Below are positions 42,627-52,262 of a DNA stretch of 64,000 nucleotides, one piece after another. Every line of letters starts with the position of its first letter. The stretch's first letter is position 1. The stretch covers positions 620,001 to 684,000 of the forward strand of contig NC_008378.1 in NCBI RefSeq assembly GCF_000009265.1, given 5' to 3'. The notes below the pieces were generated by a model. The model did not search any database. It worked only from the letters and a program-made list of their open reading frames with translations, and was not told the origin of the DNA. The translations under genes and the position numbers were made by a program. The DNA comes from Rhizobium johnstonii 3841. GTDB lineage: Bacteria > Pseudomonadota > Alphaproteobacteria > Rhizobiales > Rhizobiaceae.

Positions 42627-44237
42627 TCAGGCTTCAAGCCAGACATATTCCGCGAAAGCGTATCCCATCTGGCCGCCGAGCGGGTTGGCTTCCAGGCCCT
42701 TGAGCTTGGCGGTCGTGGCATCGACGTTCGAGATATAGGCCGGAATGATAGTGCCGGCTTCCTGGGCGACCATGCCCTGCATCTCGTTATAGATCGTCTT
42801 GCGCTTGTCTTGATCGAGAGAGCCGCGCGCCTCGATCAGCATCTTGTCGAACTTCTCCGACTTGTAGTGGCTTTCGTTCCACGGAGCGTCCGAGGTGTAG
42901 AGCAGGGAGAAGAGGATATCGGGTGTCGGCCGCGGGTTGATATTGCCGAAGTGGATCGGCGCCTTGAGCCAGTAATTGTCCCAATAACCATCGGATGGCA
43001 CGCGCTGCACATCGAGCTTCATGCCGATTTCGGCGCCGGCCGCCTGGATGATCATGGCCATGTCGATAGAAGAGCTCGCCGCATCGGAAGCGATGATCGG
43101 AATGGACTGGCCAAGCACGCCGGCCTTTTCGAAGTGGAACTTCGCCTTCTCGGGATCGAAGGCTCGCGCTTTCAGCTCTGCGTCATGATAGAAGTTCGCC
43201 GGCGAAACGGGTTGATCGTTGCCGACTTCACCGAGACCGCGCAGTGCCGATTTGACGATCTGTTCGCGGTTGACGAGATATTTCATGCCCTCGATGAAGT
43301 CCCGCTTGTTGCCGGGCTCCATATCCAGTCGCATGTTGAGATTGGTATAGTTGCCGGACGTCGTCTTAGACAAGGTGAAGCCGTCGCCCTGGGCCTCGAC
43401 GAGGCGCATAGAGCGCGGATTGATCGTGGCTGCGAGATGGATGTCGCCCGCAAGCAGTGCGTTTACACGGGCATTGTCGTCGCTGATCGCGAAATATTCG
43501 AAGGAATCGACGTTCGGGCCGGATTTCCAGTAATTCTTGTTCTTGATCCCGACCGACCGAACGCCTGGCTCGAATACTTCCTTGACGAAAGCGCCGGTGC
43601 CGTTGGCCTTGGTGAAATCGGTCGTGCCGTCGGAAACGATCATGAAATGATGCATCGACAGAATGGTCGGCAGGTCGGCATTCGGGCTGGCGAGCGTGAT
43701 CTCGACGGTCTGTTTGTCGATGGCCTTGAACCCGGTCATCTGGGCGGCGATCTTGGCGACCTTCGAACCGACGGATGGGTCGAGATGGCGCTTCAGCGAG
43801 AAAACCACGTCATCGGCGGTCAGCGGCTTGCCGTCGTGGAAGGTGACGCCGGTCTTCAACTTGACCGTCCAGGTCTTCGCATCCTTGGACTCGATTGCGT
43901 CGGCAAGCTCCATCTGCGGCGTGCCTGATTTGTCGAGGAAGGTAAGGCGGTTATAGAAGGAGCAGCACCGGACATAGTCGGTGGAGAGCGACGCCTTGGC
44001 GGGGTCGAGCGTATCGGCCGTGGAGGACGACCAGCCGGCCGCTTTGAGCGCGCCGCCGGAAACGGGCGTGGCGGCGAGCGCCTTGCCGGCACGGCCAAGC
44101 ACGAGCCCGCCGGCTGATATGGCCACGCCGCCCGCAAGCATCATATGCAGCAATTCACGACGGGTGGCGCCACGACGAATGGCGCTTTCGACCATGGCGT
44201 CGTCGGAGCTGGTCCAATTGGTGATTTTGTCGTTCAT
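42627..44237 (-). CDS. Peptide-type ABC substrate-binding protein (family 5), Tat-exported
   Basis: A 536-residue family-5 binding protein. The N-terminus holds a twin-arginine signal (RRGATRRELLHMMLAGG) and cleavage near ALAATPV, suggesting export in folded form. Later blocks are KLKTGVTFHDGKPLTADDVV and LNMRLDMEPGNKRDFIEGM. Tat signals are frequent in rhizobial family-5 proteins. The gene opens the operon 42627-39072. A HAD hydrolase gene lies directly upstream on the same strand. The ligand is unknown; the neighbours suggest an amine or amino-acid derivative. Confidence 0.9.
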   Translation of the reverse strand: MNDKITNWTSSDDAMVESAIRRGATRRELLHMMLAGGVAISAGGLVLGRAGKALAATPVSGGALKAAGWSSSTADTLDPAKASLSTDYVRCCSFYNRLTFLDKSGTPQMELADAIESKDAKTWTVKLKTGVTFHDGKPLTADDVVFSLKRHLDPSVGSKVAKIAAQMTGFKAIDKQTVEITLASPNADLPTILSMHHFMIVSDGTTDFTKANGTGAFVKEVFEPGVRSVGIKNKNYWKSGPNVDSFEYFAISDDNARVNALLAGDIHLAATINPRSMRLVEAQGDGFTLSKTTSGNYTNLNMRLDMEPGNKRDFIEGMKYLVNREQIVKSALRGLGEVGNDQPVSPANFYHDAELKARAFDPEKAKFHFEKAGVLGQSIPIIASDAASSSIDMAMIIQAAGAEIGMKLDVQRVPSDGYWDNYWLKAPIHFGNINPRPTPDILFSLLYTSDAPWNESHYKSEKFDKMLIEARGSLDQDKRKTIYNEMQGMVAQEAGTIIPAYISNVDATTAKLKGLEANPLGGQMGYAFAEYVWLEA

Positions 44238-44294
44238 CTCATTCCCCTTTTCTTGTGTGGCGGGCTGCCCGTTGCGGGCAGGCCCGATCTGCTT

Positions 44295-45014
44295 TCAAAG
44301 TCGGGCGCGCGCAGCGGCCACGGCATCGGCAAGGCCGGCCATGGAGGTGAAATGGTAATCGGGTTTGGTGAACTCGGCCGGTTCGATCGTGCCGCCGTAA
44401 CCCTTCTCGGCATGCCGCCGCTCGATCCAGCAATTGGTCAGCCCGAGTTTCCTGGAAATCCCGATATCGTGGTACTGGCTCTGGGCGACATGCAGGATGT
44501 CGTCCTTCGAATGTCCTTCCGAGGCGACGTAGTCGAATACCTTCTCGAAGAAGGCGGGATCGGGTTTCTCGGTGCCCGTATCATCCGCGGTGAAGGCGGC
44601 ATAAAAGGGATTGCCGAGTTCCTTCTCGAAGAAATCGAAGGCCCAGCGGCGGGCGTTGGTCATCGCCACGAGGCGGTAATCCTTCGCAAGACTTGCCAGC
44701 GCCGCGGCGCTGTCTGCAAAACCCTTCCAGCTCTTCGCCGAGTCCCGCAGCCGTTCGCCATATTTTTGCTCAGTGGGCAGGCCGAGCTTCGGCGCGATCG
44801 CAAGGTAGACGCGCACGAGGTCGTCCGGAAAGAGATCGGCATCCTTGGAGTAGCGGGCTGCGCGGTAGAGGCTAAGCGCTTGCTCGCCGTCGACTGTGCT
44901 TCCGACCTCGGCCGCGATCTCGGCGAAGCAGGTCTTGAGGCCGCCCTCGAAGTCGATAAGCGTGCCGACGACGTCGAAGGTCATGTATTTGAATTCCGAA
45001 AGGCTCTTGCTCAC
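44295..45014 (-). CDS. Haloacid-dehalogenase type II family hydrolase
   Basis: A 239-residue HAD protein starting with GTG at 45014, about 5 bases after GGGGAA. The nucleophile is Asp14 in FDVVGTLIDFEGG, followed by VAMTNARRWA and TEKPDPAFFEKV. FDxxGTL is the signature of the L-2-haloacid dehalogenase subgroup, although many members are phosphatases or have unknown substrates. It lies 57 bases upstream of the binding-protein gene and may be co-transcribed with the importer. A related protein is encoded at 54118, also beside a DAO-family oxidase. Confidence 0.8.
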   Translation of the reverse strand: MSKSLSEFKYMTFDVVGTLIDFEGGLKTCFAEIAAEVGSTVDGEQALSLYRAARYSKDADLFPDDLVRVYLAIAPKLGLPTEQKYGERLRDSAKSWKGFADSAAALASLAKDYRLVAMTNARRWAFDFFEKELGNPFYAAFTADDTGTEKPDPAFFEKVFDYVASEGHSKDDILHVAQSQYHDIGISRKLGLTNCWIERRHAEKGYGGTIEPAEFTKPDYHFTSMAGLADAVAAARARL

Positions 45015-45237
45015 GTGAATTCCCCAGTGTTCGGCTCCGATGGGAGCTCGGCTTCTCGAAGAAGAAAATTCTGTTCCGCTGGCGGGGTCATTGTCCCGCT
45101 CTTGTATGGGAAGGCCCGCATCTGCCGGGATCCAGGCCTTTCGTTGTCTTCAGTTTGTCACCTGCACTGCGCCGGATTCGCCGAATAGACGCCATGAGGC
45201 GGCACAAAATACCGAATCTGACGGTTTCCCGATATTC

Positions 45238-46614
45238 TCAGGCCTGCAGCGCCCGACGCACATCCGGGTCCTCCAGCGTCTCGTCCAGCGTCATGCGGGT
45301 GCGCTCGACGATCGCGTCGATCTCCGTTTCGGTGCAGCAGAGCGGCGGCGCATAGCCGAGCACACCATTGCCGAAGGCGCGGATGACGAGGCCGTTCTCC
45401 CAGGCGCGATCGAAGATACGGCGGGCGGGTTCGGCAGATGCCGGCAACGGCGTTTTGTTCACCTTGTCGACCACGAGCTCGACGGCGGCGAGCATGCCGC
45501 GGCCGCGGACATCGCCGACGAGCGGATGATCCCTCAGAGAATCCAGGCCCTGCATCAGCCGCGCACCGGCCCTGAGGCCGTTTTCGAGAAGGCCGTTTTC
45601 GTAGAGCTTCAGGACTTCCAGGCCGACCGCGGCGCTGACGGGATGGGCCGAATAGGTATAGCCATGGCCGACGGCAGCAGCACCCGCGCCCTCGGCAATC
45701 GTTTCATAGACGTGATCGGCCATCAAGACAGCGCCCATGGGGACATAGCCGGAGGTGAGGCCCTTGGCTGTCGTCATGAAATCGGGCACGACCTCATCCT
45801 CGGTGCAGGCAAAAAGCGGGCCGGTGCGGCCAAAGCCGGTAATCACCTCGTCCGCGACAAAAAGGATGTCGTGCGAGCGGCAGAATTCACGCATGGCTTT
45901 CATCCAGCCTTTCGGCGGAACCAGAACGCCGCCCGAGCCCTGGATCGGCTCGACATAGAAAGCGGCAACGCGTTCCGGCCCGATCGCCTCGACCTTGCTT
46001 TTCAGCGCCGCAAGCGAGGCGTTGATGATCGCCTCCGGATTGTCGCCCACCGGGTTGCGATAGGCGTAGTGAGACGGAATCTTATGCTGCCAATCGAATG
46101 GAACGCCGAAGCCGGCATGGAAGGCAGGCAGCGCTGTCAGACCCGCACCGACCGTCGAGGAGCCATGATAGCCCTGTTCGACGGAGATGAACTGATCGCG
46201 CTCGGGCCGTCCACGGGCATGCCAGTAGTAGCGGATGAAGCGGATCGTGCTGTCCACCGCATCGGAGCCGCCGAGCGTGAAATAGACATGGTTGAGATCG
46301 CCCGGTGCGCGGTCGGCGAGTTCGCCGGCAAGCCGGATCGCGGGCTCTGAGCCGAGGCCGAAATAGGCCGTCGCATAGGGAAGCTCGCGCATCTGCCGGG
46401 CTGCTGCCTCGACGATGCTTTCGTGGCCGTAACCGGCATTGACGCACCAGAGGCCGGCGAAGCCGTCGATCAGCTGCTTGCCGGAGGCGTCGGTGACCGT
46501 CGCGCCCTTGGCCGAGGCCAGCACGCGCACGCCAAGCTTTTCATGGCCTCGATAGGAGGCGACAGGATGAATGAGGTGGGCGCGATCGAGTTCGATGAGG
46601 GAATTGCTGTACAT
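45238..46614 (-). CDS. Class III PLP-dependent aminotransferase (omega-amino acid:pyruvate type)
   Basis: A 458-residue class III aminotransferase. Segments include DGFAGLWCVNAGYGH, the glycine-rich ISVEQGYHGSSTVGAG, the PLP aspartate in ILFVADEVITGFGRTG, and the Schiff-base lysine in TTAKGLTSGYVPMG. The sequence resembles beta-alanine/putrescine/taurine:pyruvate aminotransferases. CGGAG lies 6-7 bases before the ATG at 46614; the frame to 46656 runs into the GNAT gene. It starts 13 bases after the GNAT gene. Beside a peptide-type importer and amine oxidase it probably deaminates an omega-amino compound. Confidence 0.87.
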   Translation of the reverse strand: MYSNSLIELDRAHLIHPVASYRGHEKLGVRVLASAKGATVTDASGKQLIDGFAGLWCVNAGYGHESIVEAAARQMRELPYATAYFGLGSEPAIRLAGELADRAPGDLNHVYFTLGGSDAVDSTIRFIRYYWHARGRPERDQFISVEQGYHGSSTVGAGLTALPAFHAGFGVPFDWQHKIPSHYAYRNPVGDNPEAIINASLAALKSKVEAIGPERVAAFYVEPIQGSGGVLVPPKGWMKAMREFCRSHDILFVADEVITGFGRTGPLFACTEDEVVPDFMTTAKGLTSGYVPMGAVLMADHVYETIAEGAGAAAVGHGYTYSAHPVSAAVGLEVLKLYENGLLENGLRAGARLMQGLDSLRDHPLVGDVRGRGMLAAVELVVDKVNKTPLPASAEPARRIFDRAWENGLVIRAFGNGVLGYAPPLCCTETEIDAIVERTRMTLDETLEDPDVRRALQA

Positions 46615-46627
46615 GGAGATCTCCGGA

Positions 46628-47464
46628 TCAGCCGAGTGCCTGGCTGGCGAGGGCAAAGGTGGTGGCGGTCGGATCGGCGGTGTCGCGAACCAACGGCTTT
46701 TTCATGGTGATTCCGCCGCCGACATGGGCGAGCCCCTGTTCGGCGAGCCATGGGGAAAGCCCGGTCTCATCAGTGGTGTCGACCCTGAGGAACCGTCCGG
46801 GCCGTCTGGCGATGAAATGTTCGATGAGTTTCCTGGCCTGCCCGAGGTCGGCGGCCACCACGGGTCCGATCACTTCGCCGCGGCCGAAGGGACGCAGGCA
46901 AGCGAACCCGGAAACGTGGCCGTCGCGGCGAATGACGGCGAATGCGCCGATCCCGGCGAAATAGGAGAGCAGCCCTTCGCGATCGGCGCCGAAGGCAAGT
47001 CGGTCGAGGGCTACGATAGCAGGGAGGTCGGCGTCTGTAGCCGCTTGCGTTTCCGCCGACGCGGCGATGTCTCCGGCAAGGCCCTGATGTTGTGCCACGG
47101 TTCCCGTCTCGTGGAAGCCAAGCTTCTGGTAGAGCGGCAGGCCTGCCGTCGTCGCCACCAGCCTCAGCGGCCGGTCTCCGGCGATCAGCAGTGCGGCGTC
47201 CATTAGCTTGCGGCCGAGGCCCCTGCCGCGCATCGTCTCGTCGACGATGACCATGTTGATGGTCGCACAATCTTCCTTATACGGCGTGACGAGGACGGTG
47301 CCCACGACCTTGCCGTCCTCGACCGCAACCATCCCGTCGCTCAAGGCGAGCGCCAACTGCCAGTCTTCCGTCCGATGCGGCCAGCCCGCCTGTCTTGAGA
47401 GCGCGACGGCGGCTTCCAGATGGTCGGGGCCGAACGGGACGATTTCGATCTGACTTGCTTGCAT
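46628..47464 (-). CDS. GNAT-family N-acetyltransferase with two acetyltransferase-like halves
   Basis: A 278-residue protein. The N-terminal GNAT domain shows VDETMRGRGLGRKLMDAALL (acetyl-CoA pyrophosphate loop) and LPLYQKLGFHETGTV. The C-terminal half (LDRLAFGADREGLLSYF, GFACLRPFGRGEVIGPVVA) is a second GNAT-like domain of the YitH/Rv2170 type. I chose the ATG at 47464 because AAGGA lies 7 bases upstream; 36 further codons to 47572 are possible. It is co-transcribed with the aminotransferase, 13 bases away. The acetylated amine is unknown. Confidence 0.8.
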   Translation of the reverse strand: MQASQIEIVPFGPDHLEAAVALSRQAGWPHRTEDWQLALALSDGMVAVEDGKVVGTVLVTPYKEDCATINMVIVDETMRGRGLGRKLMDAALLIAGDRPLRLVATTAGLPLYQKLGFHETGTVAQHQGLAGDIAASAETQAATDADLPAIVALDRLAFGADREGLLSYFAGIGAFAVIRRDGHVSGFACLRPFGRGEVIGPVVAADLGQARKLIEHFIARRPGRFLRVDTTDETGLSPWLAEQGLAHVGGGITMKKPLVRDTADPTATTFALASQALG

Positions 47465-47618
47465 GGGAGCGTCCTTCATGTCGTGCCCGCCAGTCTGGCG
47501 GAGCGCCGGCGGGCAGATCGTCTGAAGGCCATGGTTCAAGCAGTATCTTATGGCTTTGCTGTCATCGGCCACCGCATCTTATGCTAGAACCGATCGATAT
47601 CATCGGATCCGGGGCCCG

Positions 47619-48899
47619 TCAGTGCATCATCGCCAGCGCTGCCGTAAAGAAATCTTCGCCTCCGAAGTTTCCTGATTTCAACGCCAGAAGCATATCGCCC
47701 TGGGCATTGCCGACGGTGCGCAGCACCGGCACGCCGGGCGCAATCTCCGGGCCGATAAGAAATGCCGGAATGGCGAGCCGGTCGACGGCAGCGCCCGAGG
47801 TTTCACCGCCGGCGATCACAAGGCGCCGCACGCCTCTCTCCACCAGTTCGGCTGCGATGATCGACGTCGCGGTTTCGATCGCGTGGCCGGAGGCCTCTCG
47901 TCCGTACAGCGATTGCAGCCGGGATACGGTTTCAGGCGCCGCACTCGCGGCGATGACGACGGGGCCGGCGGAGATGCGCTCTCCGGCCCAGGAAATCGCC
48001 GTGGCGATCTCATCCGGACCAGCAAGCAGCCGCTCCGGATCGAGCCGCAGGACGGGCATCGACCGTTCGGCGACGTCGAGCTGATGGAGCGTCGCCTTGG
48101 AGCAACTGCCGGCAACGATCGCTGAAAGTCCGCCCACGGGGCGAATGGCGTCCGCCGTTGTCGCGCCGCCGGAGGATATCCGGCCGGAGCGGACGAGCGC
48201 ACGGGCCAGGCCGAGGCCGAGGCCGGACGCACCGGTGGACACCGGCGTTTCGAGAGCGACCTCGCCGAGCGTTTCAAGATCCCGTTCGAAAATCGCATCG
48301 GCGATAACAGCGGTGACGCCTGCGGTGCGAAAGGAATCGAGCCTCGCCTTGACGGCGCCGGGTCCGGCCGCGATGGTCGTGAGATCGATCAGCCCGACAG
48401 CGTTGCGCGATTGGCGGGTGAGAACCCGAACGAGATTGGCGTCATGCATCGGATTGAGCGGGTGGTCCTTGAGCGGGCTTTCGTTCAACGGTTGTCCGCC
48501 GACGAAGAGATGGCCAAGATAGACGCTGCGCCCTGTTTCTGGAAAGGCGGGCGTCACCAGCACGACGCCGCCACCGGCCGCCTCGCTCAATGCCTCGGTG
48601 ACCGGACCGATATTGCCGGCATCGGTGGAATCGAAAGTCGAGCAGATCTTGTAAAGCACATGGCCGGCGCCCCGCTGGCGCAGCCATCGCTCGGCGCTCG
48701 CCGCAGCCGCCACGGCGTCCGAGGCCGGGACGGAGCGGATCTTCAGGGAAACGACGACGGCATCGACATCCGGCAGGGCGAGCGACGGGTGGGGGATGCC
48801 GACCGTCTGCACCGTGCGCAGGCCGTTCTTCGTCAGTGTGTTGGCAAGGTCGGAGGCGCCCGTATAGTCGTCAGCGATTGATCCGAGGAAAATAGCCAT
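47619..48899 (-). CDS. otnK: Four-carbon acid-sugar kinase (3-oxo-tetronate kinase)
   Basis: A 426-residue protein of the DUF1537 four-carbon acid-sugar kinase family. The N-terminal domain starts IADDYTGASDLANTL, has KICSTFDSTDAGNIG in the middle, and the C-terminal domain holds IVAGSCSKATLHQL and LVIAGGETSGAAVD for ATP. It phosphorylates 3-oxo-tetronate to the 4-phosphate. It lies 3 bases after the isomerase gene, in the run 52023-47619 of threonate/erythronate genes. Confidence 0.88.
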   Translation of the reverse strand: MAIFLGSIADDYTGASDLANTLTKNGLRTVQTVGIPHPSLALPDVDAVVVSLKIRSVPASDAVAAAASAERWLRQRGAGHVLYKICSTFDSTDAGNIGPVTEALSEAAGGGVVLVTPAFPETGRSVYLGHLFVGGQPLNESPLKDHPLNPMHDANLVRVLTRQSRNAVGLIDLTTIAAGPGAVKARLDSFRTAGVTAVIADAIFERDLETLGEVALETPVSTGASGLGLGLARALVRSGRISSGGATTADAIRPVGGLSAIVAGSCSKATLHQLDVAERSMPVLRLDPERLLAGPDEIATAISWAGERISAGPVVIAASAAPETVSRLQSLYGREASGHAIETATSIIAAELVERGVRRLVIAGGETSGAAVDRLAIPAFLIGPEIAPGVPVLRTVGNAQGDMLLALKSGNFGGEDFFTAALAMMH

Positions 48900-48902
48900 C
48901 GT

Positions 48903-49679
48903 CTAGCTCCGTGCAAAAGGTTTGAACCAGCCAAGACCGTCCAGTGTGTGGCCGCGCGGGATGTATTCGCAGCCGACGAAACCGTCATAAGCCAGGCGGT
49001 CGATTTCGCCGAACAGATAGGGATAGTTCAGTTCCTCCCCCTCAGGCTCATTGCGTGACGGCACGCTGGCGATCTGGATATGGCCGGTGATCGGCAGCAG
49101 ACGTCGCAACGCCATAGTGACGTCGCCACGGATGATCTGCCGGTGATAGATGTCGAACTGCAGCTTCAGGTTCGGCAGGCCGCATTCGGCAATCAGCCGC
49201 TCGGCCACGCCGAAGTCGTTGAGGAAATATCCCGGCATGTTTCGCCCGTTGATCGGCTCGAGCAGCAGATCGATGCCCTTTTCCGCAAGCCGCCCGGCGG
49301 CATAGGTGACGGAGCGCCGATAAGAAGAGGCGGCGTCTTCGTCATGACGGTCGGCGATGCCTGCCATCAGGTGTAACCGTCTGACGCCCGTTGCCGCCGC
49401 ATAGTCCAGTGCCCGCTCGACATCGGCTTTCAGCGCATCGAACCGTCCGGGAAGAGCGGCGATGCCACGTTCGCCTGCTGCCCAGTCGCCCGGCGGCAGG
49501 TTGAACAAGGCCTGCTGCAGATTGTTGCGGGCAAGCCGTTCGGCGATCGCCTCCGGAGCGGCTTCATAGGGAAAAAGGTATTCGACGGCGGCAAAGCCGG
49601 CATCGGCTGCGGCGTCGAAGCGATCGAGGAACGACCATTCGTTGAACATCATCGTCAGGTTGGCGGCGAAAACCGGCAT
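48903..49679 (-). CDS. otnI: 2-oxo-tetronate isomerase (hydroxypyruvate isomerase family)
   Basis: A 258-residue TIM barrel: FAANLTMMFNEWSFLDRFDA at the start, Glu in LLEPINGRNMPGYFL, Asp and His in LQFDIYHRQIIRGD, and Glu in GCEYIPRGHTLDGLGW. These are hallmarks of the Hyi/OtnI family. OtnI interconverts 2-oxo- and 3-oxo-tetronate. It lies between the dehydrogenase and kinase genes with gaps of 14 and 3 bases. Confidence 0.88.
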   Translation of the reverse strand: MPVFAANLTMMFNEWSFLDRFDAAADAGFAAVEYLFPYEAAPEAIAERLARNNLQQALFNLPPGDWAAGERGIAALPGRFDALKADVERALDYAAATGVRRLHLMAGIADRHDEDAASSYRRSVTYAAGRLAEKGIDLLLEPINGRNMPGYFLNDFGVAERLIAECGLPNLKLQFDIYHRQIIRGDVTMALRRLLPITGHIQIASVPSRNEPEGEELNYPYLFGEIDRLAYDGFVGCEYIPRGHTLDGLGWFKPFARS

Positions 49680-49693
49680 GTCTAGCGTTCCTT

Positions 49694-50638
49694 TTAGAGG
49701 CTCTGCGGCTCTTTGGTGGAGCTGGGCAATTCAGCGCCGGAAAGCTTGGCGTAGAGCCGCGCGAGCGAGGAATCGTCGTCACGGCCCATGCCCGCCCCGG
49801 AGGCGGCCAGATACATCTGCAGGGCGGCTGCCGCGAGCGGTACCGGATAACGCTCGGAGCGGGCCATGTCTTGGACGATACCGAGATCCTTGACGAAAAT
49901 CTCGATGCTGCTGAGCGGCGTATAGTCTCCGGCCAGCACATGCGGCACGCGGTTTTCGAACATCCAGGAATTGCCGGCCGAAGCCGTGATCACCTCATAG
50001 ACCTTGTCGAGGTCGAGGCCCTGCTTGGCGGCAAAGGTTATGGCCTCACAGGCGGCCGCGATGTGCACGCCGGCGAGAAGCTGGTTGATCATCTTGAAGG
50101 CAGCACCTTTTCCGGCCTCGTCGCCAAGCTCGTAGACCTTGGCGGCCATGGCGTCGAGACCCGGGCGCGCCGTATCGAAGGCCTGTCTGGAGCCGGATGC
50201 CATGATCGTCAGTTCGCCACGCGCCGCCTTGGCCGCGCCGCCCGAAATCGGCGCGTCGAGATAATGCAGGCCGAGAGCCTCCGTCCGCTGTGCCAGATCG
50301 CGCGCGACGGCGGGATCCATGGTGGCCGACGAGATAAAGACGGCGCCGGGCTTCATCGCATTTGCGACGCCTTGGGGCCCGAACAGCACGGCCTCGGTCT
50401 GCGCGCCGTTGACGACCACGGAGACGACGATGTCGGCATCCTTTGCCGCAGCGGCGGGGGTCGCCGCGCCCCGTCCGCCATCGGCGACGAAGCGGTCCAC
50501 CGCCGCCGGCGTGATGTCATATCCAACGACATCGAGCCCGGCGCGCTTCATCGACTGGGCCATTCCAAGCCCCATGGAACCAAGACCGATGACGGCCGCG
50601 ATAATGTCGGGACCTGAGTTTTCAGCAAGCGGTGACAT
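49694..50638 (-). CDS. ltnD: L-threonate/tetronate dehydrogenase (beta-hydroxyacid dehydrogenase family)
   Basis: A 314-residue 3-hydroxyisobutyrate-type dehydrogenase. NAD motif VIGLGSMGLGMAQSMKRAG, substrate motif DAPISGGAAKAARGELTIMA and catalytic lysine in GAAFKMINQLLAGVH. In Otn-type pathways LtnD oxidises L-threonate at C2. AGGAG lies upstream of the ATG at 50638; a frame to 51247 runs through the carrier gene and was cut. The gene order MFS-ltnD-otnI-otnK is a classical four-carbon acid-sugar operon. Whether L-threonate or an erythronate isomer is the substrate is not certain. Confidence 0.86.
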   Translation of the reverse strand: MSPLAENSGPDIIAAVIGLGSMGLGMAQSMKRAGLDVVGYDITPAAVDRFVADGGRGAATPAAAAKDADIVVSVVVNGAQTEAVLFGPQGVANAMKPGAVFISSATMDPAVARDLAQRTEALGLHYLDAPISGGAAKAARGELTIMASGSRQAFDTARPGLDAMAAKVYELGDEAGKGAAFKMINQLLAGVHIAAACEAITFAAKQGLDLDKVYEVITASAGNSWMFENRVPHVLAGDYTPLSSIEIFVKDLGIVQDMARSERYPVPLAAAALQMYLAASGAGMGRDDDSSLARLYAKLSGAELPSSTKEPQSL

Positions 50639-50706
50639 GAGGAGCTTCTCCAGTCTTGTGAGAGAGGTCTGCGCCCCTCCGGGTACCATCCCGGAGGGGC
50701 TATTGT

Positions 50707-52023
50707 TCAGCGATTGACGCTTTTCGCCGGAACCGTCAACACGGCCAGCGAACCAATGACTAAGGCAGCCGCCAGCAGATACATGCCGGCGCTGTTGGTG
50801 CCGGTAAAGTCTTTGAGATAGCCTACCAGAAACGGCCCGAGAAACCCGGCGAGGTTGCCGACCGAATTGATCCAGGCAATGCCGGCCGCAGCGCCCGTGC
50901 CGGCGAGAAAAGCCGTCGGAAGCGACCAGAACAGCGGCGCGCAACTGATGGCGCCGGCAGCAGCCAGCGACAGGCAGACAATCGAGACCGTCGTGCTCGT
51001 CGCCATCGTCGCCGCGACGAACCCACCGGCGGCGATGAAGGCCGGGACGACGAGGTGCCAGCGGCGTTCGCGCAGCCTGTCGGCGGAACGTCCGAGCGCC
51101 AGCATCACGACGAATGTGCAGATATAGGGGATCGCGGAAATCAGGCCGATATTGAGGTTTCCGTTGACGCCCGAGGCCTTGACGATGGTCGGCATCCAGA
51201 AATTCAGGCCATATTGCCCGAGCACGAAGCAGAAATAGATCAGGCACATCAGCCAGACGCGACGGTCGGTCAGCGTTGCGCCGATGCTGTGCGGGCTTGC
51301 TGTCTTGGCCCGGTTCTCCGCCTCGATATTGGCCGTCAGCACGCGCTTTTCCTCATCGTTCAGCCATTTCGCGCCCTGGATCGTATCATCAAGGTAGAAG
51401 AACGTCGCAACGCCGAAAAGAATAGCCGGAATGGCTTCGATCAGGAACATCCACTGCCAGCCGGAAAGTCCGTGCGTGCCGTGGAAACTATCCATCAGGA
51501 GACCCGAAAGCGGATTGCCGAAAATGGCGGATATCGGGATCGCGGACATGAAGGTGGTGATGATCCTGGCGCGGCGATGGGCCGGGTACCACGCGGTCAG
51601 ATAGAGAATGATGCCGGGAAAAAATCCGGCTTCGGCAACGCCCAGCAGGAAACGGAGGACATAGAAGACGGTTTCCGAAGAGGTGAACATTAAGGCGGCG
51701 GAAATGATGCCCCAGGTGACCATGATGCGGGCGATCCACACCCGCGCGCCAACCTTGTTCATGATGATGTTGCTCGGCACTTCAAACAGAAAATAGCCGA
51801 TGAAGAAAATGCCGGCGCCGATGCCATAGGCGGCTTCCGAGAGGCCGAGCTCGCTCGACATCTGCAGCTTGGCGAAACCGACATTGACGCGGTCGAGATA
51901 GGCGACCACGTAGCACAGCATCAAAAACGGTACGATGCGCCAGAATACCTTGCCATAGGCACGGTCTTCGAGCGTCTGGGCGGGATGTAAGCCAACAACT
52001 GGCGCTTGCGTCTGCAGCGTCAT
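50707..52023 (-). CDS. MFS transporter of the anion:cation symporter (tartrate/hexuronate) family
   Basis: A 438-residue carrier with 12 predicted helices. The ACS-family opening is FWRIVPFLMLCYVVAYLDRV with NVGFAKLQM, and GVAEAGFFPGIILYLTAWYP is the family signature in helix 4-5. It probably imports the four-carbon acid sugar by proton symport. GGAGGAG lies 5 bases before the ATG at 52023. The promoter at 52107-52135 overlaps two LacI-type operators, so the operon is likely repressed by the LacI protein at 52263. Confidence 0.88.
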   Translation of the reverse strand: MTLQTQAPVVGLHPAQTLEDRAYGKVFWRIVPFLMLCYVVAYLDRVNVGFAKLQMSSELGLSEAAYGIGAGIFFIGYFLFEVPSNIIMNKVGARVWIARIMVTWGIISAALMFTSSETVFYVLRFLLGVAEAGFFPGIILYLTAWYPAHRRARIITTFMSAIPISAIFGNPLSGLLMDSFHGTHGLSGWQWMFLIEAIPAILFGVATFFYLDDTIQGAKWLNDEEKRVLTANIEAENRAKTASPHSIGATLTDRRVWLMCLIYFCFVLGQYGLNFWMPTIVKASGVNGNLNIGLISAIPYICTFVVMLALGRSADRLRERRWHLVVPAFIAAGGFVAATMATSTTVSIVCLSLAAAGAISCAPLFWSLPTAFLAGTGAAAGIAWINSVGNLAGFLGPFLVGYLKDFTGTNSAGMYLLAAALVIGSLAVLTVPAKSVNR

Positions 52024-52089
52024 GATTTTCTCCTCCGATTGTTGCCGCGGTCTCCTTGAGATCCTACCGCGGCACGCCATGCCACTTTT

Positions 52090-52157
52090 TGGCAGCGCTG
52101 CCATTCTTATTAATCCATTTTGGCAGCGCTGCCAACGGCAAATTGGTAGCGCTGCCA
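52090..52157. promoter_or_regulatory. Three LacI-family operators in the divergent MFS/lacI region
   Basis: The palindrome TGGCAGCGCTGCCA occurs at 52090-52103 and 52121-52134, and with one change (TGGTAGCGCTGCCA) at 52144-52157. Centres are 31 and 23 bases apart, about three and two helical turns. The central CG-containing palindrome is typical for LacI-family binding sites. The adjacent LacI protein is the likely ligand. Confidence 0.85.
52107..52135 (-). promoter_or_regulatory. Candidate housekeeping promoter of the threonate operon
   Basis: On the minus strand TTGGCA (52130-52135), 17 bases, TAATAA (52107-52112). The -35 box lies within the second operator and the start point within the first, so repressor binding would block transcription directly. 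Confidence 0.6.
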
Positions 52158-52262
52158 AAAAAACCTTGCTTCTTGGCGGTAGCGGTGAAAGATGGGGCAG
52201 AGCGGTGGTCATCGGGCGGGCAGGCCGGGCAACCACCTCAACAGTCGGGTTCAAACGTAACG

